Below are positions 33,419-41,263 of a stretch of 64,000 bases of DNA, one piece after another (position 1 is the first letter of the stretch; every line of letters begins with the position of its first letter). The position numbers and the translations under genes were made by a program. The notes under the pieces are model-generated. The model searched no databases. It had not been told where the DNA came from and saw only the letters and a list, made by a program, of their open reading frames with translations. The stretch comes from Polaromonas sp. (GTDB taxonomy: Bacteria > Pseudomonadota > Gammaproteobacteria > Burkholderiales > Burkholderiaceae_C): positions 33,120 to 97,119 of the forward strand of contig NZ_JAUYEY010000010.1 of NCBI RefSeq assembly GCF_030689685.1. Reading direction: 5' to 3'.

Positions 33419-34609
33419 CTACCGCAAGCGACACTTGCGCAGCAGCTCAACCAAGGCGCGTACGCCTGCCGCCTCTACACCCTCGCCAAGTGGATATGCC
33501 TCACCAGCCGGGTACACCACAAAACGCCGCGAAGGCTGAATATCTTCGCAAGCGCTGTAAAACCCGCGCCTGGGTGGACTGCCCATGCCGCGCTTGATCT
33601 CAATTGCCCAAATGCCGTGGCCGGGAAGGTTCAACACCAAGTCAATTTCTGCGCCATTGCTTGTGCGATAAAACCCTGCGCTGGTGTTGACAGGCGCGGC
33701 ATTGAGCAGCGCCTCCACCACAAAGCCCACCCAACTGCTACCCACCACCGGATGCGCCAACAGATCATCCGCCGACACAATGCCCAGCAGCGCATGCACC
33801 AGCCCGGAATCGCGGATATACAACTTGGGCGACTTCACCATCCGCTTCCCCACATTGCTATGCCAAGGACTCAAGCGGCGCAGCAGCATCAGGTCAACAA
33901 ACAAGTCCAGATAACGATGCACCGTCTTCGCATCCAGCATCAAATTTCTGCCCAGCGTTGACACATCCAGCAAACCGCCTTGGTGGTGCGCCAGCATCGT
34001 CCACAAGCGGCGCAGCGTTTCTGCCGGGATGCGGGTGCCATAAGCAGGAATGTCGCGCTGCAAATAGGTGTTGATCAGGTTCTGCCGCCAGCTCATGCTT
34101 TTGGGCTGCGAACTGGCCAAAAAGCTGCTTGGAAAACCGCCACGCAGCCAGAGCTGATCTTGCTCGCCAGCCTTCAATTCAAGCGGTTGAAGAGGCGGCA
34201 ATTCCAGATAAGCAATACGCCCCGCCAAACTCTCACCCGATTGCCTGAGCAGCTCACCAGAAGCCGAGCCCAGCAGCAAAAACCGCCCGACCAGCAAGCC
34301 CTTGCGCCGCCCTTGGTCAATCAGGCTGCGCAGCGCCTGAAACAGTTCAGGCATGTGCTGCACCTCATCCAAAATCACCAGCTTGTTTTCATGCGCGCGC
34401 AAGTAGGCTTCCGCATCGAACAGCTTTTGCCGATCCTGTGGACTTTCCAAATCCAGATAAATGCTGCCTGCCAGTTGATCAACGATGCGTTGGTCACCGA
34501 TTTGCCTGGCTAACGTTGTCTTGCCCGCCTGACGTGGCCCGAGCAAGGCCACAGCCGGGCTGTCGGCCAGAGCTTCAAGCAAAGTGGGATGTAAATCGCG
34601 GTGAATCAT
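33419..34609 (-). CDS. AAA_14 / DUF4143 ATPase
   Basis: 396 residues. Walker [16 protein letters not shown] at about 22-36, Walker B KLVILDEVQHMPELF, sensor-like FLLLGSASGELL, then the C-terminal DUF4143 region with a nuclease-like core (NGAEIDLVLNLPGHGIWAIEIKRG). Such P-loop proteins are common in genomic islands and sometimes behave like toxin-antitoxin or defence factors, but no function is established. Stands alone; an inverted repeat over a TATAAT box abuts the start codon. Lower GC than neighbours suggests transfer. Confidence 0.85.
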   Translation of the reverse strand: MIHRDLHPTLLEALADSPAVALLGPRQAGKTTLARQIGDQRIVDQLAGSIYLDLESPQDRQKLFDAEAYLRAHENKLVILDEVQHMPELFQALRSLIDQGRRKGLLVGRFLLLGSASGELLRQSGESLAGRIAYLELPPLQPLELKAGEQDQLWLRGGFPSSFLASSQPKSMSWRQNLINTYLQRDIPAYGTRIPAETLRRLWTMLAHHQGGLLDVSTLGRNLMLDAKTVHRYLDLFVDLMLLRRLSPWHSNVGKRMVKSPKLYIRDSGLVHALLGIVSADDLLAHPVVGSSWVGFVVEALLNAAPVNTSAGFYRTSNGAEIDLVLNLPGHGIWAIEIKRGMGSPPRRGFYSACEDIQPSRRFVVYPAGEAYPLGEGVEAAGVRALVELLRKCRLR

Positions 34610-34611
34610 TC

Positions 34612-34645
34612 ATGCATTATACGTATTTTATTCCTTATAATGCAT
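34612..34645 (-). promoter_or_regulatory. Inverted repeat and -10 box abutting the DUF4143 ATPase start
   Basis: Arms ATGCATTATA (34612-34621) and TATAATGCAT (34636-34645) are perfectly complementary with a 14-base A/T-rich loop. On the minus strand a TATAAT lies at 34621-34616, only six bases before the ATG, so the transcript may be leaderless. The repeat could be an autoregulatory operator. Confidence 0.5.
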
Positions 34646-34722
34646 TAATATATGATGTGCGCCAAACATACAGGTAGCTGCTTACGCCCCGCCAGATGTG
34701 GGTTGAAGGCCAATATAGCTTG

Positions 34723-34960
34723 AACCTAGAAACTGCAGTTGGACGTGCCCGAGTGGGCCGTCATGGCGTGTTCTGGCAAGGCGCGACGACGCTGCGGGCT
34801 ACTGCCCGCAAGGAGGAGCAACGCCGCCAGAGCGCGCCAGGGCGGCTCAATCGGGTACGTAGCGTTGTCACCCAAAAGGTGAGAGCGTTCGTGAGTACAG
34901 AAGTCAGTGTCCATGCGGCCTTGCAAGCGCAAGTGAGCGGTCAACTGCGGTTTCTAGGTT
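34723..34960. mobile_element. MITE-like element with 19-bp terminal inverted repeats
   Basis: The left end AACCTAGAAACTGCAGTTG and the reverse of the right end AACCTAGAAACCGCAGTTG match at 18 of 19 positions. The 238-bp interior has no transposase and no credible gene (an 88-codon frame crosses it). It ends 2 bp before the stop codon of the ABC exporter gene. This is the form expected of a non-autonomous element moved by a full-length IS elsewhere. Confidence 0.72.
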
Positions 34961-34962
34961 AA

Positions 34963-36864
34963 CTACTCGGAACTCTGCTGTAACGCCCACATCGCCGCAT
35001 AACGCTGGCCCAGGCCCAAGAGTTCGGCATGGGTGCCGCGCTCGATGATCTGCCCGGCTTCCATCACCAGGATTTCGTGCGCATCGACCACGGTGGACAG
35101 CCGGTGCGCGATCACCAGGGTGGTCTTGTTTTCGGCGATGCTGCGCAGCTCGGCCTGGATCGCACGTTCGTTGGCCGAATCTAGCGCCGAGGTGGCCTCG
35201 TCAAAAATCATGATGGGCGGATTTTTCAGCAGGGTGCGGGCAATCGCCACACGCTGCTTCTCGCCACCCGACAGCTTGAGGCCGCGCTCGCCGACCATGG
35301 TGGCGTAACCGGCCGGGGTGGAGCTGATGAAGTCGTGGATGCGTGCGGCGCGGGCGGCCTCTTCCACTTCGGCACGGCTGGCGCCGGGCTGGCCATAGGC
35401 AATGTTGTATTCCACCGTGTCGTTGAACAGCACGGTGTCTTGCGGCACGATACCGATGGCCTGGCGCACGCTGGCCTGGGTCACGGCCTTGATGTCCTGG
35501 CCGCCCACTGTGATGCTGCCCCGCTGAACGTCGTAGAAGCGAAACAGCAGCCGCGCCAGGGTTGATTTTCCAGCACCCGATGAACCGACCACGGCCACCG
35601 TCTTGCCCGAAGGAATGACAAAACTCACGTCTTTCAGAATGGGGCGAGCGGGGTCGTAGGCGAAGCTGACGTTTTCAAATTTGACGGTGGAGTTGAAGAC
35701 TGGGGAGAATGCGGGGGCGCCCTCACCCCTGCCCTCTCCCAGGGGGAGAGGGAGCGAAGCCATGGGATGGAAGACCAAGGGCTTTGCGCCGGGCTGGTCG
35801 GCCACCTCGCGCTCTTTTTCCATCAGGTTGAACATCTTGGCCAGATCGGTCAGGCTTTGCTTGATCTCGCGGTACAACACGCCAAGAAAACCCAGCGGAA
35901 TGTAGAGCTGGATCATGAAAGCGTTGACCATGACCAGGTCGCCCAGCGTCATGCGGCCATCGACCACACCTTGCGTCGCACGCCAGAGCATGGCCACCAG
36001 GCCGGCGGCAATGATCAGTTGCTGGCCGGTGTTGAGCAGGCTCAGTGTGGTCTGGCTTTTGACGGCGGCGCGGCGGTAACGAATCAGGTTTTCGTCATAA
36101 CGCTTTGCTTCAAACTCTTCGTTGTTGAAATATTTGACGGTTTCGTAATTGAGCAGCGAGTCGATGGCGCGGCTGTGGGCCGACGAATCCAGTTCGTTCA
36201 TTTCCTTGCGAAACTTGGTGCGCCACTCGGTCACCGTCACCGTGAAGGTGATGTAGAACACCAGCGCGATGATGGTGATGCCGGCAAACCAGACATCAAA
36301 CTTGACCGCCAGCAAAGTCAACACCAGCGTCACCTCGATCAGCGTCGGGATGATGCTGTAGAGCGAGTAGGAGATTAACGAATGCACGCCGCGCGTGCCG
36401 CGCTCGATGTCGCGCGTCATGCCGCCGGTCTGGCGCTCCAGGTGGAAACGCAGGCTCAGCGCATGCAGGTGCCGGAACACCTCCAGCGAGATGCGGCGCG
36501 CCGCGCCTTCGGTGGCTTTGGCAAACACCAGCTCGCGCAACTCAGTGAACAGCGAAGTTGATAGCCGAAGCAGCCCATAGCCGACGAGCAGCGCGGCCGG
36601 CACGATCAACACGGCCTGCACATCGCCAGGTTTGAAGCTCATTGCGTCGACCAGGTTTTTCAGCAGCAGCGGCACGCCGACGTTGGCGACCTTGGCGCCC
36701 ACCATGAAAGCCAGCGCGGCCAGCACCCGCCATTTGTAGTCCCACAGATAGGGAAACAGACGCTGCAGGGTGGCCCAGTCAGAGCGGTCGAAGGCAGGGT
36801 CGGGGGTGGAGCCCGGAGCGGGCGGGGATGTCGTGACAGGGGCGAATGAGCGCATCGGAGACAA
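34963..36864 (-). CDS. Atm1/ABCB7-like ABC exporter (fused permease-ATPase)
   Basis: 633 residues. Six-helix membrane domain to about residue 350 with the Atm1-type features LRLSTSLFTELRELVFAKATEGAARRISLEVFRHLHALSLRFHLERQTGG and NELDSSAHSRAIDSLLNYETVKYFNNEEFE; ATPase domain with Walker A GSSGAGKSTLARL, signature KLSGGEKQR and Walker B IMIFDEATSALDSANE. Such exporters move glutathione-linked sulfur, iron or heavy-metal compounds. About 14 residues near 370 (SLPLPLGEGRGEGA) are encoded by a dispersed repeat in the linker between the domains. An inner start at 36855 (MRSFAPVT) is equally possible. Confidence 0.92.
   Translation of the reverse strand: MSPMRSFAPVTTSPPAPGSTPDPAFDRSDWATLQRLFPYLWDYKWRVLAALAFMVGAKVANVGVPLLLKNLVDAMSFKPGDVQAVLIVPAALLVGYGLLRLSTSLFTELRELVFAKATEGAARRISLEVFRHLHALSLRFHLERQTGGMTRDIERGTRGVHSLISYSLYSIIPTLIEVTLVLTLLAVKFDVWFAGITIIALVFYITFTVTVTEWRTKFRKEMNELDSSAHSRAIDSLLNYETVKYFNNEEFEAKRYDENLIRYRRAAVKSQTTLSLLNTGQQLIIAAGLVAMLWRATQGVVDGRMTLGDLVMVNAFMIQLYIPLGFLGVLYREIKQSLTDLAKMFNLMEKEREVADQPGAKPLVFHPMASLPLPLGEGRGEGAPAFSPVFNSTVKFENVSFAYDPARPILKDVSFVIPSGKTVAVVGSSGAGKSTLARLLFRFYDVQRGSITVGGQDIKAVTQASVRQAIGIVPQDTVLFNDTVEYNIAYGQPGASRAEVEEAARAARIHDFISSTPAGYATMVGERGLKLSGGEKQRVAIARTLLKNPPIMIFDEATSALDSANERAIQAELRSIAENKTTLVIAHRLSTVVDAHEILVMEAGQIIERGTHAELLGLGQRYAAMWALQQSSE
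35719..35760 (-). repeat. Dispersed repeat family B inside the ABC exporter gene
   Basis: CCCTCACCCCTGCCCTCTCC then CAGGGGGAGAGGGAG, palindromic, in frame on the minus strand, encoding LPLPLGEGRGEG between the membrane and ATPase domains. Confidence 0.8.
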
Positions 36865-36901
36865 TTGTCCAGTTTATTGATTTCTTCACCTGATTGTGCC
36901 T

Positions 36902-37333
36902 ATGTCCACCGAAACCGGCCTTCCCCATGACTCTTTGAGCGTCAAGCTGCCCCTGGACAAGGAACTGGTGCTCAAAGTGATTCCCATGCCTGCAGACTGC
37001 AACGCGAACGGCGACATTTTTGGCGGCTGGGTCATGGCCCAGGTGGACCTGGCCGGCTCGGTGATTCCGGCGCGTTACGCGGCCGGCCGCATGGCCACCG
37101 TGGCCGTCAACGAGTTCATCTTCAAGCAGCCGGTGCGGGTCGGCGACATCCTGTCTTTTTATTCAGAACTGACACGGATTGGCCGCACGTCGATGACCGT
37201 CAAGGTCGAGGTCTATGCCGAGCGTTTTCTCTCACAGGGTCGCTACATCAAGGTGACCGAGGCCAGCGTGACCTATGTGGCGATTGACGATGCCGGCCAG
37301 CCGCGCGAAGTGCCGAAGTCAGCCGACTCTTGA
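36902..37333 (+). CDS. YciA-like acyl-CoA thioesterase
   Basis: 143 residues from MSTETGLPHD (a GTG six bases upstream is also possible). Hotdog-fold motifs: MPADCNANGDIFGGWVMAQVDLAGSVIPARYA with the catalytic-region NGDIFGG and D, then RVGDILSFYSELTRIGRTSMTVKVEV. YciA enzymes hydrolyse a range of acyl-CoAs in the cytoplasm. Divergent from the ABC exporter; a family A repeat variant starts immediately after the stop. Confidence 0.9.
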   Translation: MSTETGLPHDSLSVKLPLDKELVLKVIPMPADCNANGDIFGGWVMAQVDLAGSVIPARYAAGRMATVAVNEFIFKQPVRVGDILSFYSELTRIGRTSMTVKVEVYAERFLSQGRYIKVTEASVTYVAIDDAGQPREVPKSADS

Positions 37334-37401
37334 TTGCTACATTAATAATAGCTGACTATTCATATCCACCGCAGGCTACAGCCTTATGTAGTTATTTTTT
37401 T
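37334..37401 (+). repeat. Dispersed repeat family A, variant between thioesterase and PEP-mutase-like genes
   Basis: ATTGCTACATTAATAATAGC, a short spacer, then GCAGGCTACAGCC and TATGTAGTTATTTTTTT. It fills the whole gap from the thioesterase stop to the first possible start of the next gene. Confidence 0.55.
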
Positions 37402-37422
37402 ATGAAATCAAACCCTGCTGCC

Positions 37423-38280
37423 ATGGAACAATCCAGCACAACCGCCGTCAGCATCGCCGACAAACGGATTGTCCTCCGTGCGCTGCACCAAACCGGGTGC
37501 TTCGTCCTCCCCAACCCTTGGGACGTGGGCAGCGCGCGCTACCTACAGAGCCTCGGTTTCAAGGCGCTGGCCACCACCAGCTCGGGCTTTGCCTGGTCGC
37601 GTGCCCGCGCTGACAACGCGATCACGCGCGACATGGCGCTGGCGCACCTCCATGAAATGGTGCAAGCGGTGGACGTGCCAATCAACGCTGATTTTGAGAG
37701 CGGCTTTGCCAGCGATGCCGCAGGCGTGGCTGAAAGCGTACGGCTGGCGGCGGAAACTGGCGTTGCGGGCCTATCCATTGAAGACTCCACTGGCGATGCG
37801 GCGCGCCCGCTGTTCACGATGGACGAAGGCGTTGAGCGAATGCGCACCGCGCGCCAAGCCATCGACAAATCCGGTGGCGATGTGCTGCTGGTCGGTCGCG
37901 CCGAATGCTTTTTGGTGGGCCGACCGGACATGGCGGAAACCATCGCGCGCCTGCAAGCCTACGCCAACGCGGGAGCCGACTGCCTGTATGCGCCCGGCGT
38001 GTCCACGCGCGAGCAGATCAGCGCCCTGGTGCAAGCGGTCGCACCCAAACCCTTCAACCTGCTGGTCGGCTCCGCCAGCCCGCTGACGGTGGCCGACATT
38101 GCCGCACTGGGCGTGCGGCGCATCAGCGTGGGAGGTGCCATGGCCCGCGCTGCGTGGGGCGGCTTCATGCGCTCGGCCCAGATGCTGGCAGAGCACGGCA
38201 AGTTTGACGGGTTTGCTGACGCGGCTTCGGGCAAGGAGCTAAATCTGCTGTTTAAAGAAAATCGTTCAGGAATTGCTTGA
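37423..38280 (+). CDS. Isocitrate lyase / PEP mutase-superfamily protein
   Basis: 285 residues from MEQSSTTAVS; an ATG at 37402 adds seven residues and neither start has a clear ribosome binding site. TIM-barrel motifs: GCFVLPNPWDVGSARYLQSLGFKALATTSSGFAWS, VPINADFESGFA, GVAGLSIEDSTGD and VGRAECFLVG. The family holds lyases and mutases that cleave or form C-C and C-P bonds on 2-carboxylate substrates (2-methylisocitrate, oxaloacetate, carboxy-PEP). Which one cannot be told. Downstream a family A repeat fills the gap to the convergent thioesterase. Confidence 0.85.
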   Translation: MEQSSTTAVSIADKRIVLRALHQTGCFVLPNPWDVGSARYLQSLGFKALATTSSGFAWSRARADNAITRDMALAHLHEMVQAVDVPINADFESGFASDAAGVAESVRLAAETGVAGLSIEDSTGDAARPLFTMDEGVERMRTARQAIDKSGGDVLLVGRAECFLVGRPDMAETIARLQAYANAGADCLYAPGVSTREQISALVQAVAPKPFNLLVGSASPLTVADIAALGVRRISVGGAMARAAWGGFMRSAQMLAEHGKFDGFADAASGKELNLLFKENRSGIA

Positions 38281-38340
38281 CGCAATTTATTTAGTAGCTA
38301 CATATGCATATACGACAAGGAATAGAGGCAGATTTAGCTA
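38281..38340. repeat. Dispersed repeat family A between convergent genes
   Basis: A 60-bp gap made up almost wholly of a family A copy: TTTAGTAGCTACATATGCAT, then GGAATAGAGGCAGATTTAG. It ends at the stop codon of the minus-strand thioesterase and begins at the stop of the plus-strand lyase, a position expected for a two-way terminator. Confidence 0.7.
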
Positions 38341-38751
38341 CTAGACCATCCGAAAACTCGCACTGCCCCTGGCAATCAAGCGTTCGCCGCACACCACTCG
38401 GCAGTCTACAAATGCCAGCGTGCGGCCTACCTTCAACACCGTGGGCTGAAATTCAACGCAGTCGCCGACCTGCGCGGTGTCAATGAAGTCCAGCGACAGC
38501 GACACGGTGACGGCACTGGCCTTTTCAGCGCCTGCGCGGCGACGCGCCTGCTGCACGGCGGAGTGGCCCATCGCGTTGTCGGCCAATGCGGAAATCAGAC
38601 CGCCGTGCGCAAAGCCGCGTGCGTTGCAGTGCGCTTCGCGGATTTCCAGAGCCAGATACAGGGCGTCGGCGGTTTGCCGCGACAGCAGCGGCTCCCACGG
38701 GTCCGTCAACGGGCTGCGCCGGGTGTGCGGCTGGTAACCGGTGGGCATCAT
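38341..38751 (-). CDS. PaaI-family hotdog thioesterase (first of a pair)
   Basis: 136 residues. Hotdog motifs: NARGFAHGGLISALADNAMGHSAVQQARRR and VTVSLSLDFIDTAQVGDCVEFQPTVLKVGRTLAFVDCRV. The HGG-x-D region marks the PaaI/YbgC-like active site, so it should hydrolyse acyl-CoA or aryl-CoA thioesters. It overlaps the next gene upstream by 4 bp and lies in a merR-thioesterase-thioesterase operon, whose substrate is unknown. Confidence 0.87.
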   Translation of the reverse strand: MMPTGYQPHTRRSPLTDPWEPLLSRQTADALYLALEIREAHCNARGFAHGGLISALADNAMGHSAVQQARRRAGAEKASAVTVSLSLDFIDTAQVGDCVEFQPTVLKVGRTLAFVDCRVVCGERLIARGSASFRMV

Positions 38752-39185
38752 GGCTTGATCCTCATGTCAATGTTGCGGGCGGTTCCCAACAGCGTGGCGC
38801 ACAGGGTCTCGTTGCCGTTGTCCACGGCAAACACGTCGGCGGCGCACACCGTCAGCAGGCGCGATGCGCTGACCACCCGGCCTCGCGCTATCAGGTGGCT
38901 GCCGCGCGCGGGCGCGACGATTTTTAGAGTAGCGTCGATGGTGGCGTTGATGAAACCCGGTGGCAACAGGGTGCCCGCAGCAACAACCGCCGCGAAGTCA
39001 GCGGCAGCGAACACTGGCGTGGCTTGCAGTTGACCCGGACGAAAGCAAAACGTCTCTTGCACCGGTATTTCAAGTTCGACAAAACCGGGCTCGATGCGGC
39101 GAAACTCAATCTTGAGCGTCTGCGCCATCGGCATGGTCATCACGGCGGTCCTTGTTGCTTCAAACAGCGGGGTGGGTGAGTTCAT
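38748..39185 (-). CDS. Hotdog-fold thioesterase-like protein (second of the pair)
   Basis: 145 residues. Hotdog pattern: FRRIEPGFVELEIPVQETFCFRPGQLQATPVFAAADFAAVVAAGTLLPPGFINATIDATLKIVAPARGSHLIARGRVV. The usual HGG is replaced by RPGQLQ, so catalysis may differ from the first thioesterase. The pair, overlapping by 4 bp, may form a heteromer. An internal start at 39140 region (MTMPMAQTLK) is possible. Confidence 0.72.
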   Translation of the reverse strand: MNSPTPLFEATRTAVMTMPMAQTLKIEFRRIEPGFVELEIPVQETFCFRPGQLQATPVFAAADFAAVVAAGTLLPPGFINATIDATLKIVAPARGSHLIARGRVVSASRLLTVCAADVFAVDNGNETLCATLLGTARNIDMRIKP

Positions 39186-39598
39186 GATTTTGATTCTCTA
39201 TTTCTAGACCAGGGAGACGACGACTTGTCCAGAGCGCGCTTGGCAAATTCGCGCTTGCGCTTTTTCAGCCAGGCGATGTGTGACACCAGTTTTTTGCGCA
39301 ACGCCTGGTGCGCAGCGATTTGCACATCCACTTCGGCAATACGGTGCCGCATGTTGTCCACCATCTGGTCGAATGTGAGCGTGCCCGCGCGGTACAAGGG
39401 CACGTACTCACTCAGGTACTTCAAAGAGAACCCAAGTTCGCGGCTCATGGAGATAAAGATCACTTCGCGCACGGTGCGATCTGTAAATTCGCGGTAACCA
39501 CTGGCGTTGCGTTGCGCAACGATCAGCCCCATGGCCTCGTAGCGGCGCAGCCGGTGGGCCGACACTTTTGTGCGCTCTGCGAGTTCAGACACTTTCAT
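39182..39598 (-). CDS. MerR-family transcription regulator
   Basis: 138 residues: MKVSELAERTKVSAHRLRRYEAMGLIVAQRNASGYREFTDRTVREV is a standard MerR DNA-binding domain, followed by a dimerising coiled coil and a Lys/Arg-rich tail without the Cys pattern of metal sensors. It overlaps the thioesterase gene by 4 bp, so it heads a three-gene operon and probably regulates it in response to a small organic ligand. Confidence 0.9.
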   Translation of the reverse strand: MKVSELAERTKVSAHRLRRYEAMGLIVAQRNASGYREFTDRTVREVIFISMSRELGFSLKYLSEYVPLYRAGTLTFDQMVDNMRHRIAEVDVQIAAHQALRKKLVSHIAWLKKRKREFAKRALDKSSSPWSRNRESKS

Positions 39599-39757
39599 GG
39601 GAACGAGGATAGCAAGCCTCGCACAATGCGAAGCTTGGGGGCAACAGGCACGGACTGAAAATTAATTTGCGTGGACGCTGCGCCGCTGAGCTGCCGCGCA
39701 GTAAGCGGCGCAGCACCGCACAACCCAGAACGGCACCGCAATGAACCGTGACACGTC

Positions 39758-39820
39758 AATCGCTACTATTTGTATAGCTAACAATGCATATTAGACGTGG
39801 GCTAGAGGCATATTTAGTCC
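39758..39820 (+). repeat. Dispersed repeat family A downstream of the DUF2188 gene
   Basis: CAATCGCTACTATTTGTATAGC, then GTGGGCTAGAGGCATATTTAG. It begins about 30 bp beyond the stop of the minus-strand DUF2188 gene and precedes no other plus-strand gene. Confidence 0.7.
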
Positions 39821-39849
39821 ATATTTTTCAGTCTTGGTGCCGCCCAGCG

Positions 39850-40083
39850 CTATTCTTTGTCTTTGGGCGGGCAGGGGTCGTTGCCGAAGCTGTCGCGGTG
39901 GCGAATCTGGTTCTCGCGGTTGTGGACCAGCAACTCGCTGTGGTCGCGCTGGGCGATCTGACGGCCGTAGTCGATAGCCTGCTTTTGGGTGTCGAACACT
40001 TTGGACACCCGGTCCGTGTTAGGGCGGCGTGCCGCCCAATCATCGCCGTGGCGAACAATGTGAACATCTTTTGGATTGCTCAT
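39850..40083 (-). CDS. DUF2188 small protein
   Basis: 77 residues: MSNPKDVHIVRHGDDWAARRPNTDRVSKVFDTQKQAIDYGRQIAQRDHSELLVHNRENQIRHRDSFGNDP. This is the DUF2188 fold (beta hairpin with W-x-V/A-R and a helix T/Q-K-x-A). Function unknown; often found as a single small gene in soil bacteria. It is divergent from the XRE-ImmA gene and shares its promoter region. Confidence 0.85.
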   Translation of the reverse strand: MSNPKDVHIVRHGDDWAARRPNTDRVSKVFDTQKQAIDYGRQIAQRDHSELLVHNRENQIRHRDSFGNDPCPPKDKE

Positions 40084-40123
40084 GAAAATACTCCTCTGAT
40101 AAAGGGGAATTACGAAGATTGAA

Positions 40124-40160
40124 GTTTACAAAACAAAGTATAAAATGTCAATTTGTAAAC
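40124..40160. promoter_or_regulatory. Candidate operator and promoter of the XRE-ImmA/PIN pair
   Basis: GTTTACAAA at 40124-40132 and TTTGTAAAC at 40152-40160 are perfect inverted arms 19 bp apart, flanking a -10-like TATAAAAT at 40139-40146, with TTGAAG about 16 bp before it. An XRE-type antitoxin bound to both arms would cover the promoter, the usual autoregulation of such pairs. It also lies in front of the divergent DUF2188 gene. Confidence 0.6.
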
Positions 40161-40188
40161 AGTCAGTTAAATCCCCCGGAGAAGCACC

Positions 40189-41259
40189 ATGATTGGAAAC
40201 CGCCTAAGACTGGCGCGCGAAGCGGCCGGTTTATCACTGCGTGCGATGGAAGATGCCATCAAGGGCAAGGTGTCTGCGCAGGCCATTGGAAAGTACGAGA
40301 ACGACCAGATGATGCCGGGCTCAGACGTGTTGCTGGCGCTGGCGCGGGCCTTGAAAGTCTCGCCTGAATACCTGCTCAGCAACCGTGACATTGCACTGTC
40401 GGGTGTGGATTTTCGTAAAGAACCCGCCGCCGGCGCCAAAGAAGAAAAAGCGGTGGAAGCCGTTGTCATTGACCACCTTGAGCGCTACCTGGAGGTTGAA
40501 GAACTACTGCCGGACGCGATGCTGGATTGGATTGCACCCATGGGCAAGGCGTTTGCCATCAGTTCGCCTGAGGACGCAGAGGCTGCCGCAGATGCCTTGC
40601 GCCGCTTGTGGAAGATTGGCATTGACCCGATACCTGCCATGGCCGAACTGCTCGAAGACAACGGTGTGAAAGTGATCGCGCTTGACTTGCCGCAGGCGGT
40701 GTCAGGGTCCAAGGCATTTGCCAGCCGCGATGGGCAGCACCCTGTAGCGGTCATTGTGGTCAACAAAAACCACAACGGCGAGCGGCAACGCTTCACGCTG
40801 GCGCACGAGTTGGCGCACCTGGTCCTGCAGCTCAGGGGCGAGTGGGAAGAAAAAGAAGGTGAAAAAGCGGCTGACCGTTTTGCCGGTGCTTTTTTGGTCA
40901 CGAGCGAGATGCTTTTCAAGCGGTTGGGCAAGGTACGCACGGCATTGTCGCTGGGCGAACTGCTGGAGCTGAAGGCTTTCTTCAGGGTCAGCGTATCGAT
41001 GCTGGCAGTGCGATGCAAGCAACTGGGCATCATTAGTCAAGCCGTGTTCAACAGCTTGTGGGGAACCATGGTGCGAATGAAATGGGTAGGCAAATCGGCA
41101 ATAGAGCCCAACCCATTCGCAGCCGAAACTCCCACGCGTATGGAGCGCCTGTGCCTGCGCGCGGTGATGGAAGAAGCCATGTCAGGGCCTAAGGCAGGCG
41201 AGCTTCTTCAAATCAGCGTCCGGGAACTGGATGCACGTCTGTCGCCAGCAGGGGCTTGA
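40189..41259 (+). CDS. XRE helix-turn-helix protein fused to ImmA/IrrE metallopeptidase
   Basis: 356 residues, preceded by GGAGAAG. N-terminal XRE domain at 1-60 (MIGNRLRLAREAAGLSLRAMEDAI, then AIGKYENDQMMPGSDVLLALARALKV), and C-terminal COG2856-type zinc peptidase with H206-E207-x-x-H210 (TLAHELAHLVLQLRG). Such proteins repress their own promoter and are inactivated or act by proteolysis. The next gene, 4 bp downstream, encodes a PIN-like protein, so this is probably the antitoxin of a type II toxin-antitoxin module. GC is lower than the surrounding genes. Confidence 0.88.
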   Translation: MIGNRLRLAREAAGLSLRAMEDAIKGKVSAQAIGKYENDQMMPGSDVLLALARALKVSPEYLLSNRDIALSGVDFRKEPAAGAKEEKAVEAVVIDHLERYLEVEELLPDAMLDWIAPMGKAFAISSPEDAEAAADALRRLWKIGIDPIPAMAELLEDNGVKVIALDLPQAVSGSKAFASRDGQHPVAVIVVNKNHNGERQRFTLAHELAHLVLQLRGEWEEKEGEKAADRFAGAFLVTSEMLFKRLGKVRTALSLGELLELKAFFRVSVSMLAVRCKQLGIISQAVFNSLWGTMVRMKWVGKSAIEPNPFAAETPTRMERLCLRAVMEEAMSGPKAGELLQISVRELDARLSPAGA

Positions 41260-41263
41260 GAAC

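Noticed and set aside
34696..34962. 88-codon open frame across the MITE-like element
   Set aside because: It crosses both terminal repeats, has no ribosome binding site and no recognisable protein features; the inverted repeats explain the sequence better.
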